Assembly (NCBI RefSeq): GCF_015767275.1
Contig: NZ_JADWMY010000008.1
Location: 1 to 64,000, forward strand
From: Herbaspirillum sp. AP02
Lineage (GTDB): Bacteria > Pseudomonadota > Gammaproteobacteria > Burkholderiales > Burkholderiaceae_D
Direction: 5' to 3'
DNA length: 64,000 nucleotides
This document shows, piece after piece, positions 61,173 to 64,000 of this stretch. The notes under the pieces were generated by a model that was given only the letters and a program-made list of their open reading frames with translations, did not search any database and was not told the origin of the DNA. Position 1 is the first letter of the stretch; each line of letters begins with the position of its first letter. A program made the position numbers and the translations under genes.

Positions 61173-64000
61173 ATGGCGAGTAACAACGTTGCCCAATTTG
61201 CCACCGAGCTAAAAATGCCCGCTGACCTGCTGCTGACCCAGCTGCGTTCGGCCGGCGTCGAGAAGAGCTCTGCATCCGACTCCCTGTCGAAAGAAGACAA
61301 GGACCGCCTGCTTGAACACCTGCGTCGAGCGCGCGGGGCCGCGCCGGAAAGCGAGAAGAAAAAGATCACGCTGACCCGCAAGGAAACCACCGAGATCAAG
61401 CAGGCCGATGCAACCGGCAAATCGCGCACGATCCAGGTGGAAGTGCGCAAGAAGCGTACCTTCATCAAGCGTGACGAGCCCACCGTGGAAGAAACCGCAG
61501 CGCGTGCTGCGGCGGTCCCACGCGATCCGGCTATCGAAGCGCAGGAACGTGAGCAGGAGGAGGCTCGTCGTCAGGCCGAACTGAAGGCCCAGCAAGAGCG
61601 CCTGGAGCAACTGGAGGCCGAACGCGCCGCCCAGGCCAAGGCTGCCGAGCTGGAGCAGCAGCGCGCCCGTGAAGAAGCCGAGGCCGAAGCCAAGCGCCAG
61701 GCCGCTGAAGCTGCTGCCGCCGCTGCCGAAGCCGAGAAAACCAAGGCCACTGTCCCGGCAGCAACTGCTGCCGCTGCTGCACCGGCGCCGGCGGTTGATC
61801 CGGCTGTCGAAGAGAAGAAGCGCGCTGCCGCCGAGGAAGCCAAGAAGAAGGCCGATGCTGCCGCCAAGGAAGCCGCCGACCGTGCCGCCGCCAACGAGCG
61901 TGCACGCAAGGCCGTGGAAGACGAAGTGGCCCAGATCAAGGCCATGATGAATGCGCCGCGTCGCGTCATCAAGGCGCCCGAGCCTGCTGCACCTGCTGCC
62001 AAGACGTCCGAAGGCACGCTGCACAAGCCGGCTGCCGGCGCCAAGCCTGGCGAAAAGAAGGATGACAAGAAGCCGGTCGTGGCTGCAGACAAGAAGTCGA
62101 TCAAGTCGGCCAACGTCTCCTCCACCTGGCAGGACGATGCCAAGAAGCGTGGCACCGGCGGCATGAAGTCGCGCGGCGCCACCGGTGGCGGTGGTCGTGA
62201 CGGCTGGCGTGCCGGCCCCAAGGGCCGCCGTCATTCGCATGGCGACGACCAGCGTGAAAGCAACTTCCAGGTGCCCACCGAGGCCGTGGTGCATGATGTC
62301 TACGTGCCGGAAACCATCACCGTGGCCGAAGTGGCCCACAAGATGGCAGTCAAGGCTTCGGAAGTCATCAAGCATCTGATGAAGCTGGGCCAGATGGTCA
62401 CCATCAACCAGGTGCTGGATCAGGAAACCGCGATGATCGTGGTGGAAGAAATGGGCCACCGCGCCCACGCCGCCAAGGCGGAGGATCCGGAAGCACTGCT
62501 GGTCGAAGGTGAGGAGCATTCCGACGCCGAGGCAATGCCGCGCGCACCGGTGGTCACCGTCATGGGCCACGTCGACCACGGCAAGACCTCGCTGCTGGAC
62601 TACATCCGTCGCACCAAGGTGGCCTCGGGCGAAGCCGGTGGCATTACCCAGCACATCGGTGCGTACCACGTGGAAACTCCGCGCGGCATGATCACCTTCC
62701 TGGATACCCCGGGCCACGAGGCGTTCACCGCCATGCGTGCCCGTGGTGCCAAGGCGACCGACATCGTGATCCTGGTGGTGGCGGCCGACGACGGCGTGAT
62801 GCCGCAGACCAAGGAAGCCATCGCCCACGCCAAGGCCGGCGGCGTGCCGCTGGTGGTGGCGATCAACAAGATCGACAAGCCGGGCGCCAACCTCGACCGC
62901 GTCAAGCAGGAACTGATTGCCGAAGAAGTGGTGCCGGAAGAATACGGTGGCGATGCCCCGTTCATCTCGGTATCGGCCAAGACCGGCGAAGGCATCGACT
63001 CGCTGCTGGAAAACGTGCTGCTGCAGGCCGAAGTGCTGGAACTGACCGCGCCGGTCGATGTACCGGCCCGTGGCCTGGTGATCGAAGCCAAGCTGGACAA
63101 GGGCCGTGGCCCGGTGGCAACGATCCTGGTGCAATCCGGTACCCTGAAGCGCGGCGACGTCGTGTTGGCCGGTTCGGCTTATGGCCGCGTGCGCGCCATG
63201 CTGGACGAAAATGGCAAGAACATCGCCGAGGCGGGCCCGTCCCTGCCGGTGGAAATCCAGGGCCTGACCGAAGTGCCCTCCGCCGGTGAAGAAGTGGTGG
63301 TCATGACCGACGAGCGCAAGGCGCGCGAAATCGGCCTGTTCCGTCAGGGCAAGTTCCGCGACGTGAAGCTGGCCAAGCAGCAGGCCGCCAAGCTGGAAAA
63401 CATGTTCGACCAGATGACCGAAGGCGAGGTCAAGAACCTGCCGATGATCATCAAGACCGACGTGCAAGGTTCGCAGGAAGCGTTGGTGCAGTCGCTGCAG
63501 AAGCTGTCCACCAGCGAAGTGCGCGTCCAGGTGGTGCATGCCGCCGTGGGTGGCATCAGCGAAAACGACGTCAACCTGGCTGTGGCCTCCAAGGCCGTCA
63601 TCATCGGCTTCAACACCCGTGCCGATGCGTCGGCGCGCAAGCTGGCCGAAGCTTCGGGCGTGGACATCCGTTACTACAACATCATTTACGATGCGGTGGA
63701 CGAGGTGAAGGCCGCGATGTCCGGCATGCTGTCGCCGGAGAAGCGCGAACAGGCGCTGGGTCTGGTGGAAATCCGCCAGGTGTTCGTGGTCAGCAAGGTG
63801 GGTTCGATTGCCGGCTGCTACGTGCTGGAAGGCCTGGTCAAGCGTGGCTCGCAAGTACGTCTGCTGCGCAACAACGTGGTGGTATGGACCGGCGAACTGG
63901 ACTCGCTCAAGCGCTTCAAGGACGACGTCAAGGAAGTCAAGTCGGGCTTCGAGTGCGGTCTCTCGCTCAAGGGCTACAACGACATCGAAGTGGGCGATCA
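61173..64000 (+). CDS. infB: Translation initiation factor IF-2 (3' end beyond the window)
   Basis: A GTPase that brings initiator tRNA to the ribosome. At least 942 residues are present, and the gene runs off the right edge. The N-terminal region has the IF2-N fold ([15 protein letters not shown]) and a long, highly charged coiled segment (about 95-270, Ala/Glu/Lys/Arg with [13 protein letters not shown]). A second IF2-N copy follows ([20 protein letters not shown]). The G domain holds GHVDHGKT at 465-472, DTPGH and NKIDKPG, then domains II and III. The ATG is preceded by AAGAGGA. The window ends in domain IV. Confidence 0.97.
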   Translation, partial: MASNNVAQFATELKMPADLLLTQLRSAGVEKSSASDSLSKEDKDRLLEHLRRARGAAPESEKKKITLTRKETTEIKQADATGKSRTIQVEVRKKRTFIKRDEPTVEETAARAAAVPRDPAIEAQEREQEEARRQAELKAQQERLEQLEAERAAQAKAAELEQQRAREEAEAEAKRQAAEAAAAAAEAEKTKATVPAATAAAAAPAPAVDPAVEEKKRAAAEEAKKKADAAAKEAADRAAANERARKAVEDEVAQIKAMMNAPRRVIKAPEPAAPAAKTSEGTLHKPAAGAKPGEKKDDKKPVVAADKKSIKSANVSSTWQDDAKKRGTGGMKSRGATGGGGRDGWRAGPKGRRHSHGDDQRESNFQVPTEAVVHDVYVPETITVAEVAHKMAVKASEVIKHLMKLGQMVTINQVLDQETAMIVVEEMGHRAHAAKAEDPEALLVEGEEHSDAEAMPRAPVVTVMGHVDHGKTSLLDYIRRTKVASGEAGGITQHIGAYHVETPRGMITFLDTPGHEAFTAMRARGAKATDIVILVVAADDGVMPQTKEAIAHAKAGGVPLVVAINKIDKPGANLDRVKQELIAEEVVPEEYGGDAPFISVSAKTGEGIDSLLENVLLQAEVLELTAPVDVPARGLVIEAKLDKGRGPVATILVQSGTLKRGDVVLAGSAYGRVRAMLDENGKNIAEAGPSLPVEIQGLTEVPSAGEEVVVMTDERKAREIGLFRQGKFRDVKLAKQQAAKLENMFDQMTEGEVKNLPMIIKTDVQGSQEALVQSLQKLSTSEVRVQVVHAAVGGISENDVNLAVASKAVIIGFNTRADASARKLAEASGVDIRYYNIIYDAVDEVKAAMSGMLSPEKREQALGLVEIRQVFVVSKVGSIAGCYVLEGLVKRGSQVRLLRNNVVVWTGELDSLKRFKDDVKEVKSGFECGLSLKGYNDIEVGD

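Noticed and set aside
61209..63854. Minus-strand open frame of 881 codons opposite infB
   Set aside because: infB with its GTPase motifs occupies the plus strand; the opposite frame is a shadow.

Overview
The window is GC-rich, densely coded DNA from a betaproteobacterium. I place it in Oxalobacteraceae, most likely Herbaspirillum or a close relative. This rests on gene content and order (narK1-narK2-narGHJI-ppiC-moaA-narXL; scpB-rluB followed by rimP-nusA-infB) and on overall protein character, not on a database match.

Layout. 1-800: scars of mobile DNA (a transposase C-terminus, an integrase N-terminal fragment, a perfect 39-bp palindrome). 802-5714: on the minus strand, a minor-pilin operon (pilV-pilW-pilX-pilE-fimT, no pilY1) followed by ribD-ribE. 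5805-12545: an accessory block. It holds a doubly damaged DUF924 gene, a ~100-nt hairpin, an autotransporter that has lost its signal peptide and most of its beta-barrel, an intact overlapping three-gene operon (TPR-sulfotransferase, TPR/GT-B protein, APS kinase) and a frameshifted, truncated FkbM-type methyltransferase. 12543-26901: an S4-domain protein and a complete nitrate-respiration cluster, all on the minus strand: two nitrate/nitrite transporters, the NarGHI reductase with its chaperone NarJ, a parvulin, MoaA for the cofactor, and the NarX-NarL sensor-regulator pair. 27064-46680: mixed housekeeping and accessory genes (MAPEG protein, zinc metallopeptidase, FadE, deoxyribosyltransferase, a His-rich PadR regulator with a double palindromic operator, exonuclease I, two related lipoproteins, NCS2 permease, EexN-like lipoprotein, ZntB, GlnS, a LytS/LytR-type two-component system, a glycerophosphodiesterase). 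46926-55254: a Lys/His-rich exported protein, AlaS, a Nudix hydrolase, TusA, a glutamate-synthase-like FMN enzyme and a PAS-GGDEF-EAL protein. 55652-64000: scpB-rluB, then a promoter/leader/terminator arrangement in front of rimP-nusA-infB; infB runs off the right edge.

How the genes work together. The nar block is one functional unit: transport, reduction, cofactor synthesis, folding and sensing. The most unusual part is the sulfation-like operon at 8354-12212: APS kinase would make the PAPS donor used by the TPR-sulfotransferase, while the GT-B protein would act on the same, unidentified, acceptor. The decayed autotransporter upstream and the decayed methyltransferase downstream suggest a formerly larger surface-modification locus.
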